The translations under genes and the position numbers were made by a program. The notes beneath the pieces were generated by a model that was not told the origin of the DNA, did not search any database, and saw nothing but the letters and a program-made list of their open reading frames with translations. From an uncultured beta proteobacterium (GTDB lineage: Bacteria > Pseudomonadota > Gammaproteobacteria > Burkholderiales > Burkholderiaceae_C), in NCBI GenBank assembly GCA_903870955.1, contig CAIQEX010000589.1, positions 1-9,734 on the forward strand: a stretch of DNA of 9,734 bases. The letters are read 5' to 3'. Shown here in pieces: positions 1 through 6,069 of this stretch; the stretch's first letter is position 1; every line of letters begins with the position of its first letter.

Positions 1-600
1 GACGACGTGGCGGTGGAAGACTCCACCTACACCACCGGCCGGCGCGGCGTGGCCGGTACCCTCATCATCGAGAAAATACTCGGCGCAGCCGCCGAGCGCG
101 GCGACAACCTGAAGCAACTGCTGGCCCTGGGCAATGCCGTGAACAAAGCCACCGCCTCGATGGGCGTGGCGCTGACCTCGTGCACCGTGCCGGCCGCGGG
201 CAAGCCGACGTTTCAGATCGGCATGCATGAGATGGAGGTGGGCGTGGGCATCCACGGTGAGCCGGGTCGCCGCCGCGTGCCACTGGCCAGCGCCGACGAG
301 ATTGCCGAAGAACTCACCGGCGCCGTGCTCAAGGACCTGGCCCTGAGCGCCGGGCAGGAAGTCATTCTGCTGGTCAATGGTTTTGGCGGCACGCCCCTGC
401 TGGAGTTGTATCTGATGGTCAACGCAGCCCGCGCCGTGCTGGAGCGCAGTGGCGTGAAGGTGGTGCGCTACCTGACCGGCTCGTATGTCACCTCGCTGGA
501 GATGGCCGGCTGCTCCATCACCGTGACGTCGGTGACGCCTGAGTTTCTGGCGCTATGGGATGCGCCGGTGCACACCGCCGCGCTGCGCTGGGGCATGTAG
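1..600 (+). CDS. dhaK: dihydroxyacetone kinase subunit DhaK, C-terminal part (5' end outside window)
   Basis: The reading frame is open from base 1 and ends at TAG 598-600, giving about 199 codons of a family usually near 330-350 residues, so roughly the N-terminal 40% is missing. The GVGIHGEPG segment (His codon 253-255) matches the loop with the histidine that binds dihydroxyacetone covalently as a hemiaminal in DhaK. The C-terminus LWDAPVHTAALRWGM is the typical end of a separate DhaK subunit, not of a DhaK-DhaL fusion. Family role: DhaK holds the triose (dihydroxyacetone or, in relatives, erythrulose) while DhaL carries the phosphoryl donor (ADP bound and recharged by PTS DhaM, or ATP). 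No dhaL or dhaM follows; a toxin-antitoxin block on the other strand begins directly downstream, so any partner must lie upstream or elsewhere. Whether the substrate is dihydroxyacetone or a related ketose cannot be told from this part. Confidence 0.93.
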   Translation, partial: DDVAVEDSTYTTGRRGVAGTLIIEKILGAAAERGDNLKQLLALGNAVNKATASMGVALTSCTVPAAGKPTFQIGMHEMEVGVGIHGEPGRRRVPLASADEIAEELTGAVLKDLALSAGQEVILLVNGFGGTPLLELYLMVNAARAVLERSGVKVVRYLTGSYVTSLEMAGCSITVTSVTPEFLALWDAPVHTAALRWGM

Positions 601-608
601 GCGTTTAG

Positions 609-646
609 AGGGTCGTCTCAGAAAACGAAAAGTAATGCACGCCAGT
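609..646 (+). repeat. Tn3-family terminal inverted repeat-like sequence (remnant)
   Basis: Bases 610-627 read GGGTCGTCTCAGAAAACG. From memory this is identical to positions 2-19 of a common 38-bp terminal inverted repeat of Tn3-family transposons. The inner part also agrees (GCACGC at 637-642), with about 31 of 38 positions matching the remembered consensus. The outer GGG end faces dhaK and the inside faces the toxin gene. It begins 9 bases after the dhaK stop codon. No transposase or resolvase is present in the window, so this is a remnant or one end of a non-autonomous element. Confidence 0.6.
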
Positions 647-677
647 ACCGGCCAAGCACCCAAGAGGCCGCCAACCG

Positions 678-974
678 TCACCGAATCTGTGGCCACTGTC
701 GCCGTGCGTGAACCACGTTGACGATTTCTACCAATTGCGCGCTCTCCCGGTAGAAAACCACATAGTTGGGCCGAACCACCAGTTCACGCATGCCTGGAAC
801 ACGCGACGACAGCTTGTAGAGCTTGGGGTGCAGTGTCAGCGCAGCAGTCTTTTCATCGATCTCGCGCTGCAGCGCGTCGGCCGCGTCCAGGTCGTCTTCT
901 GCGATGTACTCCAGGATCTCCAGCAGATCCGCATGGGCTTGCGGGCGCCATTGCAACGGGATGGGTTTATCCAT
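678..974 (-). CDS. RelE/ParE-family toxin of a type II toxin-antitoxin module
   Basis: A 98-residue basic protein of the usual RelE/ParE size. Residues 7-24 (LQWRPQAHADLLEILEYI) form the typical first strand and helix, followed by the long second helix (about 31-49). The core GMRELVVRPNYVVFYRES (61-78) and the ending VEIVNVVHARRQWP (82-95) are the ParE/RelE beta-sheet signature. Such toxins act in the cytoplasm, either poisoning gyrase (ParE) or cleaving mRNA on ribosomes (RelE); the end VVHARRQWP is more ParE/StbE-like, but the target is not decided by sequence alone. AGGA lies six bases before the ATG at 974. The upstream gene on the same strand, 117 bp away, is the likely antitoxin. That gap is unusually large for a toxin-antitoxin pair, where genes normally touch or overlap, and it contains an inverted repeat-like sequence. 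Confidence 0.88.
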   Translation of the reverse strand: MDKPIPLQWRPQAHADLLEILEYIAEDDLDAADALQREIDEKTAALTLHPKLYKLSSRVPGMRELVVRPNYVVFYRESAQLVEIVNVVHARRQWPQIR

Positions 975-1021
975 GGGTATTCCTGAGAGGGCATAGCGCC
1001 AGTTTCCAATCCCCTGATAGA

Positions 1022-1059
1022 CCCCAAGTGCCCTGTTTTCCGTTTTGCGCGTCCAGCTT
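1022..1059 (-). repeat. possible degenerate Tn3-type inverted repeat, partner of 609-646
   Basis: On the minus strand this stretch contains AAAACGGAAAA, an exact 11-base match to the centre of the same remembered Tn3-family terminal repeat, plus GCAC at the correct spacing. By eye about 22 of 38 positions match the consensus and 21 of 38 match the copy at 609-646 when compared in inverted orientation. It lies in the otherwise unexplained 117-bp gap between antitoxin and toxin. The outer third is poorly conserved, so this may be a decayed end or chance similarity. Confidence 0.3.
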
Positions 1060-1091
1060 CACGCACACGGTTGCGCCGGTGCCGACGCTGC

Positions 1092-1553
1092 TCAATGGGG
1101 CTTGGCGGCGCGCTGGCGGCGTTTGGCTTGCAACAATGCCCGCGCATCGCCCATCACCTGGGCGTGTTCCATGTTGGGCCTGGAGTCGGCAAGCGATGCT
1201 GCCACCTTTGTCTGCAGAAATTGCGCCTGTGCATCGGCCTCAAAGGCGCGTTTCATGCGCTCGGCTGCATCGGGGCGTGACCTGGTGGTTTTCAGCGCGT
1301 TGGCGTCAAAGTCGGCAGCGTTGACCTGGTAATGCGAAATCCCCAGTTCCTTGAGATAGGCCACCAGGGTTTCAAACTTGCGAAATGAACGCACCGCACC
1401 CCGGCGCGCGGCCAAGGCGCGCTCGGTCGTGCCGTACTTCACCACCACGCCCCAACCCTGGCGATGTCCAATGACCTCTGCACCGTGTACCGCACCGGAC
1501 TCGACCAAGCGCGTCAGGGTGGTGTGGTCTATCGTGTCTACTGTGTTTGCCAT
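1092..1553 (-). CDS. ParC-like partition/stability-associated protein, probable antitoxin
   Basis: A 153-residue protein. It resembles, from memory, proteins annotated as ParC family partition-associated proteins, which occur next to RelE/ParE toxins on plasmids and chromosomes. The N-terminal half (about 10-80) holds the conserved run AEVIGHRQGWGVVVKYG (25-41), then ERALAARRGAVRSFRKFETLVAYLKELGI. The C-terminal region (about 105-140, AQFLQTKVAASLADSRPNMEHAQVM) resembles the toxin-wrapping tail of PHD/RelB/ParD-type antitoxins. This suggests one protein combining a DNA- or partner-binding domain with a toxin-neutralising tail. It precedes the toxin on the same strand, the usual antitoxin-first order. 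AAGGG stands seven bases before the ATG at 1553. A promoter-like sequence and a palindrome lie just upstream, consistent with autoregulation. That it neutralises the toxin is inferred from order and tail similarity. Confidence 0.75.
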   Translation of the reverse strand: MANTVDTIDHTTLTRLVESGAVHGAEVIGHRQGWGVVVKYGTTERALAARRGAVRSFRKFETLVAYLKELGISHYQVNAADFDANALKTTRSRPDAAERMKRAFEADAQAQFLQTKVAASLADSRPNMEHAQVMGDARALLQAKRRQRAAKPH

Positions 1554-1566
1554 AGGTGGACCCTTT

Positions 1567-1576
1567 AAACGCGTTT
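1567..1576. promoter_or_regulatory. palindrome AAACGCGTTT, possible operator of the toxin-antitoxin operon
   Basis: A perfect 10-bp palindrome between the putative -10 (1588-1593) and the antitoxin start at 1553. A looser GGAC/GTCC pair flanks it. The position fits an autoregulatory site for an antitoxin or antitoxin-toxin complex. No binding is shown by sequence alone. Confidence 0.35.
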
Positions 1577-1587
1577 TGCTGAGTCCT

Positions 1588-1616
1588 ATTGTCGCCGCTT
1601 ATTCATTAAGTGGTAA
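1588..1616 (-). promoter_or_regulatory. putative sigma70 promoter of the toxin-antitoxin operon
   Basis: Reading the minus strand, TTACCA (1616-1611) is followed after 17 bases by GACAAT (1593-1588). Each hexamer matches the consensus at four of six positions with optimal spacing. Transcription would start near 1581, about 28 bases before the antitoxin ATG. Confidence 0.4.
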
Positions 1617-1671
1617 CCGCCACTCGCCAGGATTGTTTCTACAGCGGCCCTTTAGGCGAATCGGCGCATCG

Positions 1672-2850
1672 CTATTCCACGGCGGTCCAGCGGCCGCCCG
1701 CGCGGCTGGAGGCCACCGCTGCATTGATGAATTGCATGCCACGCAATCCGTCTTCCACGCCGGGCACGGTGCAGGCCAGCGGGTCGGCAGCGCGGCCTTG
1801 CCAGCGCGCGTGCAATTGCTCGGCCACATCCCGGTACAACTGGGCAAAGCCTTCCAGATAACCTTCCGGGTGACCGGCAGGTATGCGCGTGGCATGGCCT
1901 GCCGCCGGGCCAGCACCGGCACCGGCGCGCGTGATCAGACGGGGTGTTTCACCGAGCGGCGTAAACCACAACTGGTTGGGATTTTCCTGGTGGAACTCCA
2001 GCCCGGCCTTGCTGCCGTAGATGCGCAGCTTGAGGTTGTTTTCATTGCCGGGTGCCACCTGGCTGCACCACAGCATGCCGCGCGCACCATTGGCGTAGCG
2101 CAGCAGCACATGGGCGTTGTCGTCCAACTGGCGACCGTCCACAAAAGTTGATACGTCGGCGCACACTTCGCTCAACTGCAGGCCACTGACAAAGCGCGCC
2201 AGATGCTCGGCATGGCTGCCAATATCACCCAGCGAACCGCCGACACCGGCACGTTGCGGGTCGACCCGCCAGGAGGCTTGTTTCTGGCCGCTGTCTTCGA
2301 GCTTGGTGCTGAGCCAATCCTGCGGGTACTCAGTCTGCACGACCCGGATTTCGCCGAGTTCACCGGCGGCCACCATGGCGCGGGCCTGCCGCACCATCGG
2401 GTAGCCGCTGTAGTTGTGGGTCAGTGCAAACAGGCAGCCGCTGCGGCGCACCGTGTCGACCAATGCCCGTGCATCGGCCAGCGAGGACGTCAGCGGCTTA
2501 TCGCAGATCACATGGATACCGGCTTCCAGAAAGGCTGTGGCAATCGGCGCATGCAGGTGGTTGGGCGTGACGATGGCGACCACATCGATGCCGTCCTCGC
2601 GCGCGCTTTCAGCACGTGCCATGGCGGCGTAGTCGGTGTAGCTGCGCTCCGGCGCAATGTGCAGATCGGCCGCACTGTCCGCCGCGCGCTGCGCGTCGGA
2701 AGAGAGCGCGCCCGCCACCAGCGTGTAGCCGTCGTCGAGTCGTGCAGCCATGCGGTGTACGCCACCGATAAAGGCGCCCTGCCCGCCGCCCACCATGCCC
2801 AGGCGGATGCGCCGGGGCGCGCCCGTGTGTTTGCCAGCTTCAATCGCCAT
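1672..2850 (-). CDS. Gfo/Idh/MocA-family NAD(P)-dependent oxidoreductase
   Basis: A 392-residue cytoplasmic dehydrogenase of normal family length. The Rossmann fold begins at residue 15 with IRLGMVGGGQGAFIGGVHR, a glycine-rich dinucleotide loop. VAIVTPNHLHAP (91-102) and CDKPLTSS (116-123) are the conserved strands, with Lys118 equivalent to the EKP lysine at the active site. GGSLGDIGSHAEHL (204-217) carries the Asp209 and His213 pair typical of the catalytic centre in the substrate domain. Known members oxidise sugar or cyclitol hydroxyls, often at C3 or C1, with NAD or NADP. It is the second gene of an operon: its AAGGA ribosome site overlaps the TGA of the isomerase gene 11 bp upstream. 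This partnership is common for keto-sugar or inositol-type pathways. The exact substrate cannot be read from the sequence. No clear T-rich terminator follows; only a 5-bp AGTGG/CCACT hairpin near 1610-1620 is seen. Confidence 0.92.
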   Translation of the reverse strand: MAIEAGKHTGAPRRIRLGMVGGGQGAFIGGVHRMAARLDDGYTLVAGALSSDAQRAADSAADLHIAPERSYTDYAAMARAESAREDGIDVVAIVTPNHLHAPIATAFLEAGIHVICDKPLTSSLADARALVDTVRRSGCLFALTHNYSGYPMVRQARAMVAAGELGEIRVVQTEYPQDWLSTKLEDSGQKQASWRVDPQRAGVGGSLGDIGSHAEHLARFVSGLQLSEVCADVSTFVDGRQLDDNAHVLLRYANGARGMLWCSQVAPGNENNLKLRIYGSKAGLEFHQENPNQLWFTPLGETPRLITRAGAGAGPAAGHATRIPAGHPEGYLEGFAQLYRDVAEQLHARWQGRAADPLACTVPGVEDGLRGMQFINAAVASSRAGGRWTAVE

Positions 2851-2861
2851 GGGTTGTTCCT

Positions 2862-3917
2862 TCAGGTGATACCGAGCATCTTTTTGTTGGCAGCGGCGTC
2901 AACTCCGCCACCGGCAAAGTCATCAAAGCTGCGCTCGGCTACCCGGATGATGTGGTCGCGAATAAAGATGGCGCCTTCACGCGCGCCATCTTCCGGGTGT
3001 TTGATGCAGCACTCCCACTCCAGCACGGCCCAGCCGGGAAAGTCGTATTCCGCCATCTTGGAGAAGATGGCGGCAAAGTCCACCTGCCCATCACCCAACG
3101 AACGGAAACGCCCGGCCCGCTTCAGCCAGGGCTGGTAGCCGCCATACACGCCCTGCTTGCCGGTTGGGTTGAACTCGGCGTCCTTGACGTGGAAGATCTT
3201 GATGCGCTCGTGGTAGTAGTCGATGTAGTCCAGGTAGTTGAGCTGCTGCAGCACAAAGTGGCTGGGGTCATAGAGCAGGCAGGCACGTTTGTGGTTGTTG
3301 ACCCGCTCCAGAAACATCTCGTAGCTCACACCATCGTGCAGGTCTTCGCCGGGATGCACTTCGTAGCAAACATCCACACCGGCGTGGTCGAAGGCATCCA
3401 GGATGGGCCGCCAGCGTTTGGCCAGTTCATCAAACGCGCCTTCGATCAACCCGGCCGGGCGCGGTGGCCAGGAGTACAGATAGGGCCAGGCCAATGCACC
3501 CGAAAAGGTGACGTGGGCCGTCAAACCCAGGTTGGCCGATGCCTGCGCGGCCCACAGCATTTGCTGCACCGCCCATTCCTGGCGCAGCGCCGGATTGCCG
3601 CGTACCTCGGGTGCCGCAAAGCCATCAAAGCCGGTGTCATAGGCCGGATGCACCGCAACCAACTGGCCTTGCAAGTGGGTCGAAAGTTCGGTGATTTCCA
3701 GACCGTGGGTGGCCAGCATGCCTTTGACTTCATCGCAATAGCTCTTGCTCTGCGCCGCAGTTTTCAGGTCAAACAGGCGTGCATCCCAGCTCGGGATCTG
3801 CACCCCTTTGTAGCCCAATGCCGCGGCCCATTGGGCGATGGCAGGAAGCGAGTTGAACGGAGCCGTATCACCGGCAAATTGAGCCAGAAAAATAGCCGGG
3901 CCTTTGATGGTCTTCAT
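2862..3917 (-). CDS. sugar phosphate isomerase/epimerase (xylose isomerase-like TIM barrel)
   Basis: A 351-residue protein of the AP-endonuclease-2/xylose-isomerase-like TIM-barrel superfamily, which includes inosose isomerases and ketose epimerases. Likely metal ligands are Glu186 (CYEVHPGE), Asp217 (LLYDPSHF), His243 (FHVKDAE) and Glu300 or Glu302 (AVLEWE), in the order expected for this superfamily. The start was set at ATG 3917: GGAG stands nine bases upstream and the protein begins MKTIKGPAIFLAQF, the first barrel strand. The frame is open further to 4046, but the extra 43 codons lack a ribosome site and look non-coding; an ATG at 3932 also lacks one. It is the first gene of an operon with the oxidoreductase, 11 bp apart, transcribed divergently from the diguanylate cyclase. 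Together they probably epimerise or isomerise a sugar and oxidise it, or the reverse. Substrate unknown; no transporter or regulator is in view. Confidence 0.9.
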   Translation of the reverse strand: MKTIKGPAIFLAQFAGDTAPFNSLPAIAQWAAALGYKGVQIPSWDARLFDLKTAAQSKSYCDEVKGMLATHGLEITELSTHLQGQLVAVHPAYDTGFDGFAAPEVRGNPALRQEWAVQQMLWAAQASANLGLTAHVTFSGALAWPYLYSWPPRPAGLIEGAFDELAKRWRPILDAFDHAGVDVCYEVHPGEDLHDGVSYEMFLERVNNHKRACLLYDPSHFVLQQLNYLDYIDYYHERIKIFHVKDAEFNPTGKQGVYGGYQPWLKRAGRFRSLGDGQVDFAAIFSKMAEYDFPGWAVLEWECCIKHPEDGAREGAIFIRDHIIRVAERSFDDFAGGGVDAAANKKMLGIT

Positions 3918-4093
3918 ACGTCTTTGCTCCATGGGTTTACTTATTTGCTGGAAGCATAGCCCGTGGAATAGCGTTTTGACAAGTCCCGGCAGGACCCTCA
4001 AAGTTCCCCCCCGTTTCGATCGATGAAGCGTTACCATAGAGGTCAATTACGCTGCGGGAGTCGATTTGCGTTGGAGGTTATCTCCTTCCTACG
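3918..4093. other. divergent intergenic region between isomerase and diguanylate cyclase genes
   Basis: This 176-bp stretch must hold promoters for both directions. A TTGACA lies at 3976-3981 on the plus strand, but no acceptable -10 follows at 15-18 bases. TTGACC on the minus strand (4046-4041) likewise lacks a good -10. GGAGG at 4073-4077 is the only ribosome site candidate for the cyclase. No operator could be assigned with confidence. Confidence 0.5.
4073..4085 (+). promoter_or_regulatory. unusual ribosome binding site in a small hairpin
   Basis: GGAGG (4073-4077) is a near-perfect Shine-Dalgarno but stands 16 bases from the ATG at 4094, longer than the usual 5-9. GGAG (4073-4076) can pair with CTCC (4082-4085) around a five-base loop. 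This would hide the site, or when folded could bring downstream sequence closer. Confidence 0.35.
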
Positions 4094-5812
4094 ATGGCCA
4101 TAATGAACCCAGCCGAGCAATATGCCGACAGACGTTTAGGCATCAAATACGTATTCATCCGTATCGGGTGGAGCGTATTGATCGCCGGGTCGCTGGTGTG
4201 GAATATTTTCCAGGAGAAAGACGAAACACTGGGCATGGCGAAGGCGACCGCCCGAACCCATATCAGCAAGGACATCGCTTTTCGCAACTGGGTTGCCTCC
4301 CATGGCGGTGTGTATGTCACGCCCACGGCCAACACGCCGCCCAACGCCTACCTCAAAATTCCTGACCGCGACGTGGTGACGACGGGTGGCAAGGCACTCA
4401 CCTTGCTCAACCCGGCCTATGCCCTGCGCTCCTTGCAGGAGAGCGTTGAAAAGAATGCCCCTTTCAAAAGCCACGCCACCAGTTTGAATCCCCTCAATCC
4501 TTTCAATGTTGCTGACGCTTGGGAAATGAATGCACTGAAGCGCTTTGAAAAAGGTGAAGCAGAGGTTTTGGAGGTGTACCCATTAGACGAGCCGCCCCAC
4601 CTTCGGTTGATGACCCCTCTGATCGTCAAGCAGGACTGCCTCAAATGTCATGGGGATCAGGGTTACAAGATAGGCGATGTGCGTGGCGGAATCGGCGTAG
4701 ATGTTTCGATGCAAAACTATCGGACCGATGAGCACAGACGCATCAACAACCAGATAGGGTCACACGGCCTTATTTGGCTTCTCGGCATCTTTGGAAGCAT
4801 GGGCTTCTACAGGCGAGAGCGTGATCTGGATGCCCAGAGCAAGCTGGCACAGGATCACGTCACTGAACGGGACGCACTTTTCCGAAACTATTTTGAGTTG
4901 GGACGCGTTGGTATGTGCGTCACTTCTGTTGACCACAAATGGTTACGGGTGAATAGACGCCTGTGCGAGATGCTGGGCTATTCAGAGGAGGAGTTGACCC
5001 GTACCACGTGGACGGAGTTGACCCATCCGGATGACTTGAATCTGGATTTAACCCAATTCAAAAGGCTGACCACGGGTGATATTGAAAGCTACGCGCTAGA
5101 CAAACGTTTTCTCCACAAAGGCGGAAAGGTCGTGTATGTGCACCTGACCGTTACCTGCCAGAGAAAGTCGGATGGCAACGCTGACTACTACATTGCGTCT
5201 CTGGATGACATCACAGAGAGCAAGGAAATGGAAGAGCAGGTGCGGCAGATCGCGTTTTATGACCCACTGACACTGTTGCCCAATCGGCGGTTGCTGAGTG
5301 ACCGCCTGAACCAAACCATGGCCAACAGCAAGCGCAGTGGACTCTACTGTGCTTTGATGTTTATGGATTTGGACAACTTCAAACCGGTCAATGACCACTA
5401 TGGGCATGAGGCAGGTGATGCGCTGTTGCGGGAGGTCGCCCTGCGCCTGAAGACCTCGGTGCGCGAGATCGATACCGTGGCGCGCTTCGGTGGCGACGAG
5501 TTCGTGGTGGTGCTGGGTGAACTAGAGGACAACAGAGAGGCGTCAACGGCGCACACCCGCCGCATTGCCGAAAAGATTCACGCCAGTTTGTCAGCCCCGT
5601 ACATGCTCGACTTCCCACTGGACAAGGGCGCAGGCTTTCGCGTGGTGGAACACCACTGTTCTGCCAGCATTGGCATCGTGGTTTTCCTGAATCATGAAGC
5701 CACTCAGAGCGAGATATTGAAATGGGCCGATGCGACGATGTACAAGATGAAGAACTCCGGTCGCAACGGCATTATGTTTTATGAAAAACTGAATGTGTCG
5801 GCTGTCGGCTGA
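4094..5812 (+). CDS. membrane diguanylate cyclase: DUF3365-like haem-binding sensor, PAS and GGDEF domains
   Basis: A 572-residue signalling protein. A transmembrane segment at about 20-37 is followed by a periplasmic region (about 38-224) resembling the DUF3365 (Tll0287-like) sensor. This ends in CLKCHG (182-187), a CXXCH motif expected to bind c-type haem. A second membrane segment (about 225-239) and a short linker lead to a PAS domain (about 262-375, with HPDD and SLDDITESK). The GGDEF domain spans about 385-565: metal-binding MDLDNFK (424-430), active site GGDEF (466-470), and an intact inhibitory site REID (457-460) five residues before it. It should condense two GTP to c-di-GMP at the membrane, with product feedback. 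The periplasmic haem suggests redox or gas sensing, but the ligand is unknown. The start at 4094 is the first ATG after an in-frame stop at 4037; ATG 4103 is an alternative. Base composition is more AT-rich than the sugar and thiamine genes. Confidence 0.93.
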   Translation: MAIMNPAEQYADRRLGIKYVFIRIGWSVLIAGSLVWNIFQEKDETLGMAKATARTHISKDIAFRNWVASHGGVYVTPTANTPPNAYLKIPDRDVVTTGGKALTLLNPAYALRSLQESVEKNAPFKSHATSLNPLNPFNVADAWEMNALKRFEKGEAEVLEVYPLDEPPHLRLMTPLIVKQDCLKCHGDQGYKIGDVRGGIGVDVSMQNYRTDEHRRINNQIGSHGLIWLLGIFGSMGFYRRERDLDAQSKLAQDHVTERDALFRNYFELGRVGMCVTSVDHKWLRVNRRLCEMLGYSEEELTRTTWTELTHPDDLNLDLTQFKRLTTGDIESYALDKRFLHKGGKVVYVHLTVTCQRKSDGNADYYIASLDDITESKEMEEQVRQIAFYDPLTLLPNRRLLSDRLNQTMANSKRSGLYCALMFMDLDNFKPVNDHYGHEAGDALLREVALRLKTSVREIDTVARFGGDEFVVVLGELEDNREASTAHTRRIAEKIHASLSAPYMLDFPLDKGAGFRVVEHHCSASIGIVVFLNHEATQSEILKWADATMYKMKNSGRNGIMFYEKLNVSAVG

Positions 5813-5867
5813 CCCAGCGTCTTTTCTTCAGCAATCACCCTGATCCCGCAGGTGCGCGTGGACTTAA

Positions 5868-5891
5868 AAATTGAAACCCGGGTTTCAATTT
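5868..5891. promoter_or_regulatory. perfect 24-bp palindrome, probable transcription factor operator
   Basis: The left arm AAATTGAAACCC is followed directly by its exact reverse complement GGGTTTCAATTT. The core GAAAC-N4-GTTTC has the form recalled for operators of PsrA-like TetR-family regulators. It sits 10 bases upstream of a TTGACA -35 box, a usual place for a regulator. As RNA it could form a 10-bp stem with a CCGG loop 55 bases after the cyclase stop, so a terminator role is possible; however, no clean run of T follows and the GC-poor stem argues against it. Confidence 0.6.
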
Positions 5892-5901
5892 ATTCGACGT
5901 A

Positions 5902-5930
5902 TTGACACCTGTATCCGCCGCAAATACCGT
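5902..5930 (+). promoter_or_regulatory. putative sigma70 promoter for the small gene at 6070
   Basis: TTGACA (5902-5907) is a perfect -35 hexamer. After 17 bases comes TACCGT (5925-5930), a weak -10 with three of six matches. Transcription would start near 5937, leaving a leader of about 130 bases before the ATG at 6070. The leader can form a hairpin: ACTGC (5953-5957) pairs with GCAGT (5964-5968), with an outer CCGG/CCGG pair (5944-5947 and 5972-5975). Confidence 0.45.
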
Positions 5931-6069
5931 GCATAGAAAGGGGCCGGATTGAACTGCACGACGGCAGTACCCCGGACCGCTCAATTCCCGTTACCGAAAG
6001 TCAAAGTGATAGCGAAAGTTGGACCTATTTTCAGCGGTTTCGGCCGCGCATTCTGGAAGGACTTGAAAC

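Noticed and set aside
836..1147. Minus-strand open frame bridging the antitoxin-toxin gap, considered as a hidden antitoxin
   Set aside because: It overlaps both genes in another frame, is highly basic with no antitoxin-like features, and lacks a ribosome site.
604..1655. TTTAG at 604-608 and again at 1651-1655, preceded by CCC, as a target-site duplication of a larger 1-kb element
   Set aside because: The right end does not resemble the rest of the terminal repeat, and the register differs by one base from the left end; a five-base match is easily chance.
1378..2151. Plus-strand open frame of 257 codons
   Set aside because: It runs opposite both the antitoxin start region and the oxidoreductase end, crossing an intergenic region, and has no recognisable motif.
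2203..3959. Plus-strand open frames (2203-3138 and 2952-3959) opposite the sugar operon
   Set aside because: Both are antisense to clearly conserved proteins and show no domain or ribosome site.
3976..4004. TTGACA upstream of the diguanylate cyclase as its promoter
   Set aside because: The perfect -35 has no acceptable -10 at normal spacing (CAAAGT at 17 bases).
4020..4036. GAAGCGTTACC as a LacI-family operator for the sugar operon
   Set aside because: Only three of six half-site positions are symmetrical, below what a LacI-type operator would show.
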